Positions 1 through 7,931 of a stretch of 10,643 nt of DNA are shown here, one piece after another. The stretch is from Haemophilus parahaemolyticus (GTDB lineage Bacteria > Pseudomonadota > Gammaproteobacteria > Enterobacterales > Pasteurellaceae). The stretch covers positions 1 through 10,643 of the forward strand of contig NZ_JAHAHT010000062.1 of NCBI RefSeq assembly GCF_018373095.1. Reading direction: 5' to 3'. Below the pieces are notes generated by a model, which had not been told where the DNA came from, did not search any database, and saw only the letters and a program-made list of their open reading frames with translations. Each line of letters begins with the position of its first letter. Position 1 is the first letter of the stretch. The position numbers and the translations under genes were made by a program.

Positions 1-2451
1 CCGATGCAAATTTTCACCTCTGACGGGAAATTGATTGGCGAGGTAGGCGAAGAACGCCGTATTCCAGTAAAATTAGCAGAGATTCCACAGCCGTTAATTG
101 ATGCAATTTTAGCCACAGAAGATAGCCGTTTTTATGAGCATAAAGGGCTCGATCCCAAAGGGATTATGCGTGCACTTTATCGCTCCAGCCAAGGCGATAC
201 ACAAGGTGCAAGCACGATTACTCAGCAGCTTGCACGTAACTTTTTCTTAACGCCTGAGCGTAATATTGAGCGAAAAATCAAAGAAGCAATTCTTGCTCTT
301 GAGATTGAAAAAGTACTGACTAAAGATGAGATTTTAGAGCTTTATTTGAACAAAATTTATCTTGGATATCGCTCTTATGGCGTTGCAGCAGCTGCAAAAA
401 CCTATTTTGGTAAAACGCTGGATCAGCTCACTTTAGGAGAAGTAGCGATCATTGCAGGCTTACCAAAAGCACCTTCAACAATGAACCCTATTTATTCAGT
501 TAAACGGGCGACAGACCGTCGTAATGTTGTGCTTGGGCGTATGCTTGAAGTAGGAAAAATTACCAAATCACAGTATGAAACCGCAAAGAAAGAGGAAGTG
601 AAATCAGCATACTATGGAGCAACATTGGAGTTTAGAGCTGATTATGTCACTGAGATGGTTCGCCAAGAAATGGTTAAACGTTATGGTGAAGACATTGCTT
701 ACAATAAAGGCTTGAAAGTCTATGCTACCGTAGTGTCTGATGACCAAAAAGCCGCACAAGATGCTGTGCGGAATAACTTGATCCAATACGACCGTCGCCA
801 CGGCTGGCGTGGTGCTGCAAAACTTTGGACAGGAAAGACCGCTTGGGATGATGAGGCAATTATTGATTATTTAAGCAAGTTGCCAAATTCGGAACCTTTC
901 ACCGGCGTGGTAGTAACAGCTGTAAATAAAAATAGCTATACGCTGATGTTACCAAGCGGTGATAAAACAGAGATGAAGAAATCAAATGCGACGTTTGGTA
1001 AGCAGATTAAGTTGAATGCTGGCGATCTCATTTGGATAAGGCAAGGTAAAAATGGCGAGTGGATGTTGGGACAAATTCCTGAGGTCAATTCGGCTTTAGT
1101 GTCGCTCAATAGTGATAACGGTGCAATTGAAGCGATTGTTGGCGGTTTTAGCTTTGAACAAAGCCGTTTTAACCGTGCAACACAATCGCTTGTGCAAGTA
1201 GGCTCTTCAATTAAGCCATTTATTTATGCAGCAGCAATGAATAAAGGCTTGAGTTTATCGAGTACGATTAGCGATGATCCAATTACAATTACTAAACGTG
1301 GGCAAAAACCGTGGACACCAAAAAATGCAGATGGACGTTACGAAGGACAGCTTCGTATGCGCGTGGCATTAGGTAAATCAAAAAATATGGTGTCTATCCG
1401 TATTCTGCAAATGGCGGGGATTGATTATGTAGCAGGCTATTTGGAGCGTTTTGGCTTTAATCAAGACCAATTTGTCGCTACAGAGGCATTGGCGCTGGGG
1501 GCTGCTTCATTTACACCACTTGAAATGGCTCGTGCTTATGCAGTGTTTGATAATGGAGGTTTCTTAATCGAACCTTATATCATTGATCGCATTTTAGATA
1601 GCCAAGGAAATGAATTGTTTAAAGCTAATCCACCAATTGCTTGTATGGAATGTAATAATCTTCAACTGGCATATGAAGAACCAGAACAGTTCGATAGTAT
1701 GAAAATTCATGATGAAGAGCAATTTTTACGCTCATTGAAAGAGAATGAGACCGTGAATATCACAGATACCGCAAGTAATGCAACAGACTTAGGAAGTGCA
1801 GATGGCGAAGAGCCTGTGCTTGATACGGTTATGCGAGAAAATGCCCCTGATTTAATGAGCAATGTGCAGAATCAAACGGGTGAAACCGTTTATGCACCAC
1901 GCGTGATGAAGCCTGAGATTGCGTTTTTAATGCGTAGTGCATTAAATAGTGCAATTTATGGAGAACAAGGGCAAGGATGGCGAGGTACAAGCCACTCGCT
2001 TGCCAATGATTTCAAACGTAAAGATATTGGTGGTAAAACAGGGACGACCAATCAATCTAAAGTGACTTGGTATGCTGGGTTTGGTTCAAATATTGTTACT
2101 ACGGTTTATGTGGGCTTTGATGACAACAACCGTGTATTAGGACGTGGTGAATCAGGTGCTCGAACTGCAATGCCTGCATGGCGTGATTATATGAAAGTCG
2201 CCCTTGCAGATAAAAAAGATCGTACACTTCCAATACCAGCAAATATTGTGGAGGCCAAAATTGATGCGAGTAATGGCTTCTTAGGTAGTCAATTAACCGA
2301 GTACTTTATTAAGGGAACCGAACCAACCAAAAAATTTGTGGTTGAACAAGCAATACCAATGGATGAGTTGGGCAATCCTGCGGGAGGATCCAGTTTAGGT
2401 TTACCTGCAAAAGGGATTTTATCTTCTCCATCTGGCGGGGAATTATTCTAG
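1..2451 (+). CDS. mrcA (ponA): Penicillin-binding protein 1A, bifunctional glycosyltransferase/transpeptidase (5' truncated by window edge)
   Basis: Class A PBP: polymerises lipid II into glycan strands and cross-links the peptides in the periplasm. The frame is open from base 1 (Pro codon, then the Met at 4), and this Pro-Met-Gln-Ile stretch lies inside the family: E. coli PBP1A has the same Met at about residue 48. The cytoplasmic tail and membrane anchor, about 47 residues, therefore lie left of the window. Numbering from that Met, the GT51 domain shows EDSRFYEH with catalytic Glu39 (E. coli Glu86), GASTITQQLARNFF and KDEILELYLNKIYLG. The transpeptidase has SxxK at Ser401/Lys404 (GSSIKPF), SKN at 459-461 and KTGTTN at 678. 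Cys547-x-x-Cys550 (CMEC) matches the CPEC of E. coli PBP1A, followed by an acidic linker before the KTG motif. All catalytic motifs are intact. It ends in ELF, like the E. coli protein. A single-gene unit is likely, because a terminator follows 145 bp downstream. Confidence 0.96.
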   Translation, partial: PMQIFTSDGKLIGEVGEERRIPVKLAEIPQPLIDAILATEDSRFYEHKGLDPKGIMRALYRSSQGDTQGASTITQQLARNFFLTPERNIERKIKEAILALEIEKVLTKDEILELYLNKIYLGYRSYGVAAAAKTYFGKTLDQLTLGEVAIIAGLPKAPSTMNPIYSVKRATDRRNVVLGRMLEVGKITKSQYETAKKEEVKSAYYGATLEFRADYVTEMVRQEMVKRYGEDIAYNKGLKVYATVVSDDQKAAQDAVRNNLIQYDRRHGWRGAAKLWTGKTAWDDEAIIDYLSKLPNSEPFTGVVVTAVNKNSYTLMLPSGDKTEMKKSNATFGKQIKLNAGDLIWIRQGKNGEWMLGQIPEVNSALVSLNSDNGAIEAIVGGFSFEQSRFNRATQSLVQVGSSIKPFIYAAAMNKGLSLSSTISDDPITITKRGQKPWTPKNADGRYEGQLRMRVALGKSKNMVSIRILQMAGIDYVAGYLERFGFNQDQFVATEALALGAASFTPLEMARAYAVFDNGGFLIEPYIIDRILDSQGNELFKANPPIACMECNNLQLAYEEPEQFDSMKIHDEEQFLRSLKENETVNITDTASNATDLGSADGEEPVLDTVMRENAPDLMSNVQNQTGETVYAPRVMKPEIAFLMRSALNSAIYGEQGQGWRGTSHSLANDFKRKDIGGKTGTTNQSKVTWYAGFGSNIVTTVYVGFDDNNRVLGRGESGARTAMPAWRDYMKVALADKKDRTLPIPANIVEAKIDASNGFLGSQLTEYFIKGTEPTKKFVVEQAIPMDELGNPAGGSSLGLPAKGILSSPSGGELF
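838..846 (-). repeat. Uptake signal sequence-like core (Apl type, 8/9)
   Basis: ACCGCTTGG inside mrcA matches the reverse-complement Apl-type core ACCGCTTGT at 8 of 9 positions. It may be a degenerate DNA-uptake signal tolerated within a coding sequence; a single copy could also be chance. Confidence 0.35.
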
Positions 2452-2514
2452 TTTATAAATAAATTCAATGATTAGCCCTCTAAAGGTTGAAATTAGGGAT
2501 GATTTCTTGAGATA

Positions 2515-2540
2515 ATCGCACCTAATTATTTTTAGGCGAT
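2515..2540 (+). other. Short imperfect hairpin downstream of mrcA
   Basis: ATCG and CCTAA (2515-2518, 2521-2525) pair with TTAGG and CGAT (2532-2540) around a TTATTT loop, with a two-base CA bulge on the left arm. No T-tract follows, so this is not an intrinsic terminator by itself. It lies in the 145-bp trailer between the mrcA stop and the uptake-signal terminator. I see no convincing ORF in that trailer. The role is unknown; it could stabilise the mRNA 3' end or be chance. Confidence 0.25.
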
Positions 2541-2595
2541 TTGTGGTACTTTCTTAAAATTGAATAAAAGATTTTGTCATCTTTTTCTAAAAACA

Positions 2596-2628
2596 GACCG
2601 CTTGTTTTTTTGCAAGCGGTCATTTTTT
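2596..2628 (+). terminator. Intrinsic terminator made of two inverted uptake signal sequences
   Basis: GACCGCTTG (2596-2604) pairs over 9 bp with CAAGCGGTC (2613-2621). An 8-base T-rich loop separates the arms and ATTTTTT follows. The left arm plus the next base is a perfect Apl-type uptake core (ACCGCTTGT, 2597-2605). The right arm is an 8/9 copy (GCAAGCGGT, 2612-2620) in the other orientation. Inverted uptake-signal pairs acting as terminators are known in Pasteurellaceae and Neisseria. It would end the mrcA transcript and separate it from aroK. Confidence 0.85.
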
Positions 2629-2652
2629 CAACCCAAATCATAATGTTAAACT
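2625..2652 (+). promoter_or_regulatory. Candidate sigma70 promoter for aroK-aroB-dam
   Basis: TTTTCA (2625-2630) and TAAACT (2647-2652) are separated by 16 bp, each matching the consensus at 4 of 6 positions, with the predicted start about 14 bases before the aroK ATG. A promoter here is expected because a terminator sits just upstream, and this pair is the best I can find after it. Its -35 overlaps the T-tract of that terminator. The match is weak, and partial read-through from mrcA is an alternative source of transcript. Confidence 0.25.
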
Positions 2653-2672
2653 AATTTTTACATGAGAATAAA

Positions 2673-3194
2673 ATGGCAGAAAAACGTAATATTTTCTTAA
2701 TTGGTCCTATGGGGGCTGGTAAAAGCACTATCGGTCGCCAACTTGCACAACAGCTCGGAATGGAATTTATGGATTCGGATACCGTGATTGAAGAGCGAGC
2801 TGGGGCAGATATTGATTGGATTTTTGATGTCGAAGGCGAGGCAGGTTTCCGTAAACGTGAAGAGCGTATTATCAACGAATTAACCCAAGGGCAAGGTGTG
2901 GTACTTTCTACAGGCGGCGGCTCAATTCTCTCTAAAGAGAACCGTAATGTACTGTCTGCTCGAGGAATTGTGATTTATCTAGAAACAACCATAGATAAGC
3001 AATTTGAACGCACTCAGCGTGATAAAAAACGTCCTCTTTTACAAAATGATAACCCACGTAAAACACTTGAGGAGTTAGCTAAAATTCGTAATCCACTTTA
3101 TGAAGAAATTGCAGATATTACTCTTCAAACAGATGATCAAGCAGCAAAATTAGTTGCGACAAATATCATAGAAATGATTGACAATCTGCAATAA
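2673..3194 (+). CDS. aroK: Shikimate kinase I
   Basis: Phosphorylates shikimate at the 3-hydroxyl with ATP, fifth step of the shikimate pathway to chorismate, in the cytoplasm. The 173 residues equal the length of E. coli AroK and align end to end from MAEKRNIFL. Visible motifs are the P-loop GPMGAGKST (11-19), Asp34/Asp36 in the DSD segment (Mg2+ and shikimate contacts), Arg60 in GFRKREE (shikimate carboxylate), TGGG at 80-83, and the Arg-rich lid RTQRDKKRPLL. The start is fixed by homology; the upstream TGAGAA is only a weak ribosome binding site. First gene of aroK-aroB-dam, 27 bp before aroB. Confidence 0.97.
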   Translation: MAEKRNIFLIGPMGAGKSTIGRQLAQQLGMEFMDSDTVIEERAGADIDWIFDVEGEAGFRKREERIINELTQGQGVVLSTGGGSILSKENRNVLSARGIVIYLETTIDKQFERTQRDKKRPLLQNDNPRKTLEELAKIRNPLYEEIADITLQTDDQAAKLVATNIIEMIDNLQ

Positions 3195-3221
3195 AACAAC
3201 AATAAAAATAAGGTAAACACA

Positions 3222-4310
3222 ATGTTACAAGTTAATGTAGAACTCAAAGAACGCCGTTATCCAATTCGGATTGCAGCAGGTTTATTAAGCGACCCGAATA
3301 GCTATGCCCCATTAAAAGAAGGCGATAAAGTAATGATTGTTTCAAACCCAACCATTGCTCCACATTATCTTGCAACAGTGGAAAAAGCCTTAATGGAGCT
3401 CGGCTGTAGCGTGGATTCTGTCTTGATTCCTGATGGCGAAAAATACAAAAATTTAGAATCACTTAACTTAATTTTTACCGCTTTACTTGAAAAAAATCAC
3501 AATCGTGATACCACCCTTATCGCTTTAGGAGGCGGTGTGATTGGCGATATTGCAGGCTATGCAGCAGCTTCTTATCAACGCGGTATTCGCTTTATCCAAA
3601 TCCCAACAACCTTATTAGCTCAGGTTGATTCTTCTGTGGGTGGAAAAACAGCGGTAAACCATCCACTTGGCAAAAATATGATTGGTGCATTTTATCAGCC
3701 AGCATCTGTCATTATTGATACCAATACTTTGCATACACTTGCTAAACGTGAAGTGAGTGCCGGCTTGGCAGAAGTGATTAAGTATGGGGCAATTTTCGAT
3801 GAGCAATTCTTTGCATGGTTAGAAGAAAATATTGATAAACTTGTTGCATTAGATCAACAAGCACTTGAATATTGCATTCAACGTTGCTGCCAGCTGAAAG
3901 CGGATGTTGTCGCTCGTGATGAAACTGAAAAAGGCGATCGTGCCTTGCTTAATTTAGGGCACACATTTGGACATGCTATTGAAGCTCATATGGGCTACGG
4001 CAACTGGTTACACGGCGAAGGTGTGGCGGTAGGAATGCTAGAAGCAGCTGAACTTTCTCGTATGTTGGGTAATATTTCCAAACCCGATGTCGCTCGCCTT
4101 GAAAAACTGATTGCTCGTGCGGTATTGCCGACGACGTCGCCAGATGGAATGCAGCCGCAAGAATACCTACCTTATATGTGGCGAGACAAAAAAGTGCTAG
4201 CAGGTAAACTTCGTTTAATCTTATTAAAATCACTTGGTCAAGCCTATGTTACAGCTGAAGCGACAGAAAACCAAGTGCTTGCGGCGATTGAAGAATTCAC
4301 CCAAAAATAG
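3222..4310 (+). CDS. aroB: 3-Dehydroquinate synthase
   Basis: Converts DAHP to 3-dehydroquinate, the second shikimate-pathway step, using NAD+ and a divalent metal in the cytoplasm. Length 362 aa matches E. coli AroB. The sequence shows the NAD-binding loop ALGGGVIGD (about 101-109), the DSSVGGKTAVNHP phosphate/substrate loop (136-148), and metal ligands Glu184 (AGLAEVIKYG), His247 and His264 (LNLGHTFGH and WLHGEG). The C-terminal MWRDKKVLAGKLRLIL block is typical. AAGG (3210-3213) precedes the ATG by 8 bases and supports this start. The arrangement aroK-aroB is the one found in E. coli and Haemophilus. No defect is seen. Confidence 0.97.
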   Translation: MLQVNVELKERRYPIRIAAGLLSDPNSYAPLKEGDKVMIVSNPTIAPHYLATVEKALMELGCSVDSVLIPDGEKYKNLESLNLIFTALLEKNHNRDTTLIALGGGVIGDIAGYAAASYQRGIRFIQIPTTLLAQVDSSVGGKTAVNHPLGKNMIGAFYQPASVIIDTNTLHTLAKREVSAGLAEVIKYGAIFDEQFFAWLEENIDKLVALDQQALEYCIQRCCQLKADVVARDETEKGDRALLNLGHTFGHAIEAHMGYGNWLHGEGVAVGMLEAAELSRMLGNISKPDVARLEKLIARAVLPTTSPDGMQPQEYLPYMWRDKKVLAGKLRLILLKSLGQAYVTAEATENQVLAAIEEFTQK

Positions 4311-4331
4311 ACCGCTTACTGAATAAATCCT

Positions 4332-5159
4332 ATGCTGGAAAAACAACGAGCCTTTTTAAAATGGGCAGGCGGAAAATATCGCCTTGCTCAAGCCATTTCA
4401 GACTACTTGCCCCCAAGCATTCCGCAGGGGGCTTGTTTTGTTGAACCCTTTGTTGGTGCAGGCTCCGTGTTTTTAAATATGGATTTTGAAGGCTATCTAT
4501 TGGCGGATATCAATCCTGATCTCATCAATCTATTTAATACTGTAAAAAATGATGTTGAACGTTATATTCAGCACGCTAAAGTACTTTTTTCGCACGAAAA
4601 AGCGAATAGCAAATCATTCTATTTAGATCACCGAGCTGAATTTAATGCCTCAGAAGATGAGTTCCAACGCTCCGTGCTTTTCCTCTATCTAAACCGTTTT
4701 GGTTTTAATGGCTTATGCCGTTACAACCAAAAACGGGGTTATAATGTCCCATTTGGTCGTTATAAAACTCACTATTTCCCTGAAAAAGAGCTTCGCTTTT
4801 TTGCAGAAAAAGCCCAAAAAGCTGAATTTATCTGTGCCGATTTTGAACAGGTTTTCGATCTATTGAAGCAGCAACCCGATCAATATGTAGTCTATTGTGA
4901 CCCACCTTATGCTCCGTTGCAACAAGATACTAATTTCACCCAATACGCAGGTGGGGGCTTTAGCCTTGAACAGCAAAAACGATTGGCAGATTTAGCCAGA
5001 GAAGCAGATTTTCCCGTACTCATTTCAAACCATGATACGGAATTTACGCGTAAAATTTACCAAGGTGCAAAATTCAAAACTTTGCAGGTTAATCGTTCTA
5101 TAGGGCAAAAAAGTGAATCTCGGGGAAAAGTAGCGGAATTATTAGCTTTATTTGAATAA
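4332..5159 (+). CDS. dam: DNA adenine methyltransferase (GATC-specific)
   Basis: Transfers a methyl group from S-adenosylmethionine to the N6 of adenine in GATC, supporting strand choice in mismatch repair, replication timing and methylation-sensitive promoters. Length 275 aa. In order: the SAM-pocket segment FLKWAGGKY (8-16), the FxGxG motif EPFVGAGSVF (38-47), the DNA-recognition segment NRFGFNGLCRYN (121-132), NVPFGRYK (138-145), catalytic DPPY (190-193) and the late LISNHDTEFTR block. These match E. coli Dam closely. Only 21 bp separate it from aroB, so it is probably the last gene of that operon; the SPOR gene damX found between aroB and dam in E. coli is absent. No clear Shine-Dalgarno precedes the ATG, so the start rests on homology and translation may be weak or coupled to aroB. 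Confidence 0.97.
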   Translation: MLEKQRAFLKWAGGKYRLAQAISDYLPPSIPQGACFVEPFVGAGSVFLNMDFEGYLLADINPDLINLFNTVKNDVERYIQHAKVLFSHEKANSKSFYLDHRAEFNASEDEFQRSVLFLYLNRFGFNGLCRYNQKRGYNVPFGRYKTHYFPEKELRFFAEKAQKAEFICADFEQVFDLLKQQPDQYVVYCDPPYAPLQQDTNFTQYAGGGFSLEQQKRLADLAREADFPVLISNHDTEFTRKIYQGAKFKTLQVNRSIGQKSESRGKVAELLALFE

Positions 5160-5188
5160 CGGCTTAATATTCAATTAAGCCGTTTTTT
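5158..5188 (+). terminator. Intrinsic terminator after dam
   Basis: AACGGCTTAAT (5158-5168) pairs with ATTAAGCCGTT (5174-5184), an 11-bp perfect stem with a 5-base loop, followed on the plus strand by a T-run (5183-5188). The left arm overlaps the dam stop codon. The dxs stop lies just beyond at 5196 in the opposite direction. An A-run flanks the other side, so this single hairpin may also serve dxs transcripts, although the T-tract on that strand (TTATTCAAAT) is poor. Confidence 0.88.
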
Positions 5189-5195
5189 ATGAAGT

Positions 5196-7049
5196 TTATC
5201 CCAATAATGACCGAATTTTCTGTTCAATCCCTTCTGCATTCAACCCAATTTCTGCATAAGCTTCTGGTTGTGTTGCTTGTGGGATGAAATGGTCTGGAAT
5301 ACCAAGCATTGCAAGCGGTTTAATTTTGTTGAACGATTGCAAATATTCATTTACCGCACTGCCTGCACCACCTTGAATAGCGTTTTCTTCAATGGTTACT
5401 AATAAATCGTGTGAATCTGCAAGTTGTGTAATTAGATCGCCATCAATTGGTTTTACAAAACGCATATCAGCAAGGGTGTAGTCGTTATGCTCTGCAACGA
5501 TTTGGGCTTCGTGCAACATTGTACCAAAGTTTAAAATCGCAACTTTTTTACCTTCTCGAATCAGACGACCTTTACCTACCTCCAACGCTTGCATTGGCTG
5601 TAATGCTACACCTTGAGCATTGCCACGTGGGTAACGCACGGCTGTTGGCGTATTCATTGAATAAGCCGTGAATAACATCTGGCGCATTTCATTTTCGTCT
5701 GATGGCGTCATAATCGTCATATTTGGAATACAACGCATAAAGCTTAAATCGAACGCCCCTTGGTGGGTTTGTCCATCTGCCCCCACGATGCCCGCACGGT
5801 CAATCGCAAAAATGACAGGGAGATTTTGAATTGCCACATCGTGAATTAACTGATCGTAAGCACGTTGCAAGAAGCTAGAATAAATTGCCACCACAGGTTT
5901 AAAGCCTGCAATCGCAAGTCCTGTTGCAAAAGTAACCGCGTGTTGTTCTGCAATGGCTACATCGAAATATTGCTCTGGGAAGCGTTTAGAAAATTCCACC
6001 ATTCCCGAACCTTCACGCATAGCAGGGGTAATGCCGATAAGTTTCGGATCTTGCGTTGCCATTTCGCACAACCAGTTGCCAAAAATATCTGAATAGGTTG
6101 GAATAGTTTTGGTTTTTGGTAATTTTCCGCTTTCAGGATCGAATTTTGGCACGCCGTGGAAACCGATAGGATCGTTTTCTGCAGGCTGATAACCTTTGCC
6201 TTTTTTAGTGCGAATGTGCAAGAATTGCGGGCCTTTTAGGTCACGCATATTTTCAAGCGTTTTCACTAAATCATCGATGTTATGCCCGTCAATCGGACCA
6301 ATATAGTTGAAGCCAAGCTCTTCAAAAAGCGTACTTTCAGGCGAGAAAATCACGCCTTTCATATGCTCTTCGCTTTTCTTCATAAAGTTTTTAATGGTCG
6401 GCACTTTATCCAGAATTTTCTTACTGCCATCACGCATTGTGGTATAAAGTGAGCCTGAGAAAATGCGTGCGAGGTGATTGTTTAATGCCCCCACGTTTTC
6501 GGAAATCGACATCTCGTTATCGTTTAAGATAACTAACATATCGGTGTGTAGCGCTCCCGCGTGGTTTAAGGCTTCAAATGCCATTCCTGCGGTAATTGCC
6601 CCATCTCCAATCACACAAACAGTTTTACGCCCTGCGTTCTCTTTTTCTGCTGCTACCGCAATACCTAAGCCCGCACTGATCGAAGTAGAAGAGTGCCCTA
6701 CGCTTAATACATCGTAAATACTCTCTTCACGCCAAGGGAAAGGATGGATACCATCTTTTTGGCGGATGGTTTTGATTTGGTCACGACGACCTGTAAGGAT
6801 TTTATGCGGATAAGCTTGATGGCCTACGTCCCAAATGAGCTGATCAAACGGCGTTTGATAAACATAATGCAAGGCAACAGTAAGTTCAACCACGCCCAAC
6901 CCTGACGCTAAATGACCGCTTGACTGGCTTACACATTCAAGCAAATAAGCACGCAATTCATCTGCAAGCGGTTGTAATTGATCTTTATTTAGCAAACGCA
7001 AATCTTCAGGCGAATTGATTTGGCTTAGCAAAGGGTATGATTTTTGCAT
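5196..7049 (-). CDS. dxs: 1-Deoxy-D-xylulose-5-phosphate synthase
   Basis: Condenses pyruvate and glyceraldehyde 3-phosphate with loss of CO2 to give DXP, the entry step of the MEP isoprenoid pathway and a precursor for thiamine and pyridoxal phosphate. It is ThDP- and Mg2+-dependent and cytoplasmic. The 617 aa compare with 620 in E. coli. Visible: His46 in SGHLASGLG (E. coli His49), the ThDP/Mg motif GDG (148-150) ending at NDNEMSIS (Asn176), DVAIAEQHAVTFA with catalytic Glu368, and the pyrimidine-domain DRAGIVGADGQTHQG (417-431). Transcribed leftward, 60 bp downstream of suhB with no terminator between, so the two are probably co-transcribed. The ribosome binding site is weak (TGGATT, about 10 bases away). 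It is not next to ispA/xseB, its E. coli neighbours. Three uptake-signal-like cores lie inside it. Confidence 0.97.
   Translation of the reverse strand: MQKSYPLLSQINSPEDLRLLNKDQLQPLADELRAYLLECVSQSSGHLASGLGVVELTVALHYVYQTPFDQLIWDVGHQAYPHKILTGRRDQIKTIRQKDGIHPFPWREESIYDVLSVGHSSTSISAGLGIAVAAEKENAGRKTVCVIGDGAITAGMAFEALNHAGALHTDMLVILNDNEMSISENVGALNNHLARIFSGSLYTTMRDGSKKILDKVPTIKNFMKKSEEHMKGVIFSPESTLFEELGFNYIGPIDGHNIDDLVKTLENMRDLKGPQFLHIRTKKGKGYQPAENDPIGFHGVPKFDPESGKLPKTKTIPTYSDIFGNWLCEMATQDPKLIGITPAMREGSGMVEFSKRFPEQYFDVAIAEQHAVTFATGLAIAGFKPVVAIYSSFLQRAYDQLIHDVAIQNLPVIFAIDRAGIVGADGQTHQGAFDLSFMRCIPNMTIMTPSDENEMRQMLFTAYSMNTPTAVRYPRGNAQGVALQPMQALEVGKGRLIREGKKVAILNFGTMLHEAQIVAEHNDYTLADMRFVKPIDGDLITQLADSHDLLVTIEENAIQGGAGSAVNEYLQSFNKIKPLAMLGIPDHFIPQATQPEAYAEIGLNAEGIEQKIRSLLG
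5311..5319 (+). repeat. Uptake signal sequence-like core (Apl type, 8/9)
   Basis: GCAAGCGGT within the 3' part of dxs matches ACAAGCGGT at 8 of 9 positions and has the same first-base variant as the copies at 2612 and 6964. It is followed by TTAATTTTG, the A/T-rich flank usual for these sites. Likely a functional or decayed DNA-uptake signal. Confidence 0.5.
6915..6923 (-). repeat. Uptake signal sequence-like core (Apl type, 8/9)
   Basis: ACCGCTTGA within the 5' part of dxs matches ACCGCTTGT at 8 of 9. It faces another core at 6964-6972, 40 bases away. Confidence 0.45.
6964..6972 (+). repeat. Uptake signal sequence-like core (Apl type, 8/9)
   Basis: GCAAGCGGT within the 5' part of dxs matches ACAAGCGGT at 8 of 9. 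Together with 6915-6923 it forms an inverted pair inside the coding sequence. Confidence 0.5.
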
Positions 7050-7109
7050 AAAAGATAATCCATTTGGGCGTAATGTAAAGATGAAACGGCTTTCGACCGC
7101 TTATCTGGC

Positions 7110-7919
7110 TTATTTAAGATCTTCTGTTAATACAGGTTGAATGGTGCTTAAAATCTCTTTCACAACACGAGCTTGACCAACAACAAGGTTGCCTGATTTT
7201 AAGTAATCTGTGCCACCTACAAAGTTGGTTACGATTGCACCCGCTTCACGAGCGATCAGCTCACCAGCAGCACAATCCCAAGGTTTTAAGCCGATTTCAA
7301 AGAAACCATCGACACGGTTTGCTGCAACATAAGCTAAATCTAACGCTGCTGAACCTGTACGGCGGAAATCTGCTACGCCATTGTTCATTAAGCCTTCAAG
7401 CATATTTAAATGTGCAGGACGATGTTTGGGATTTTTGAATGGGAAACCAGTTGCAAGCACGGTGCCGTTTAAATCACGACGGCTTGTATCAACACGTAAA
7501 CGGAATTCATTTAATTTTGCCCCTTCACCGCGTACGCCAGTGAAAAGTTCATTACGGATAGGATCGTAAACTACGCCAACCGTTGTGCGACCATTCTCGC
7601 GAACAGCAATAGAAACACAGAAATGCGGTAAACGTTTTACGAAGTTAGTTGTGCCATCTAATGGATCAATAACCCATTGCACGCTGTTATCTTTACCTTC
7701 AACAATGCCTGACTCTTCCGCAACGATAGCGTGATCAGGATAAGATTTTTTGATAACTTCGATAATTGCTGCTTCTGCGGCTTTATCGATTTCAGTTACA
7801 TAGTCATTTGAGCCTTTACGAGCCACTTCAGTATCTTGAGGTGCTTGCTCATAACCTTTTGCAATAATATTGCCTGCTTTTCGTGCTGCACGAATAGCAA
7901 TGTTTAACATTGGATTCAT
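7110..7919 (-). CDS. suhB: Inositol-1-monophosphatase family protein SuhB
   Basis: A Mg2+-dependent sugar phosphatase fold. In E. coli SuhB is also part of the Nus antitermination complex acting on rRNA operons, which is probably its main cellular role. The 269 aa (E. coli 267) align throughout from MNPMLNIAIRAARKAG. The metal-site residues of the family are present: Glu68 in AIVAEESG, Asp85 and Asp88 in WVIDPLDGTTNF, and Asp215 in KPWDCAAGEL; FRRTGSAALDLAYVA is also conserved. The start is supported by GGTGGA four bases before the ATG. It has its own promoter (TATAAT at 7958-7963) and a boxA-like element in a leader of about 30 bases. The latter suggests autoregulation as in E. coli. dxs follows 60 bp downstream on the same strand. 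Confidence 0.96.
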   Translation of the reverse strand: MNPMLNIAIRAARKAGNIIAKGYEQAPQDTEVARKGSNDYVTEIDKAAEAAIIEVIKKSYPDHAIVAEESGIVEGKDNSVQWVIDPLDGTTNFVKRLPHFCVSIAVRENGRTTVGVVYDPIRNELFTGVRGEGAKLNEFRLRVDTSRRDLNGTVLATGFPFKNPKHRPAHLNMLEGLMNNGVADFRRTGSAALDLAYVAANRVDGFFEIGLKPWDCAAGELIAREAGAIVTNFVGGTDYLKSGNLVVGQARVVKEILSTIQPVLTEDLK

Positions 7920-7931
7920 ATTTCCACCAGA

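Noticed and set aside
604..801. Minus-strand ORF of 65 codons inside mrcA
   Set aside because: It lies wholly antisense to a conserved coding region with intact motifs; no ribosome binding site or recognisable protein features.
2476..2498. CCCT...AGGG inverted repeat after mrcA as a first terminator
   Set aside because: Only 4 bp of stem with a 15-base loop and no T-tract; too weak to call.
4126..4145. GC-richer patch with a GACGTC palindrome in aroB as a possible insertion or regulatory site
   Set aside because: It encodes a normal, alignable part of AroB without a length change; a 6-base palindrome is expected by chance.
7025..7063. Possible 12-codon upstream ORF (MDYLLCKNHTLC) overlapping the dxs start on the minus strand
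   Set aside because: It has no ribosome binding site and its last codons lie inside dxs out of frame; an ATG at this spacing is easily chance in A/T-rich DNA.
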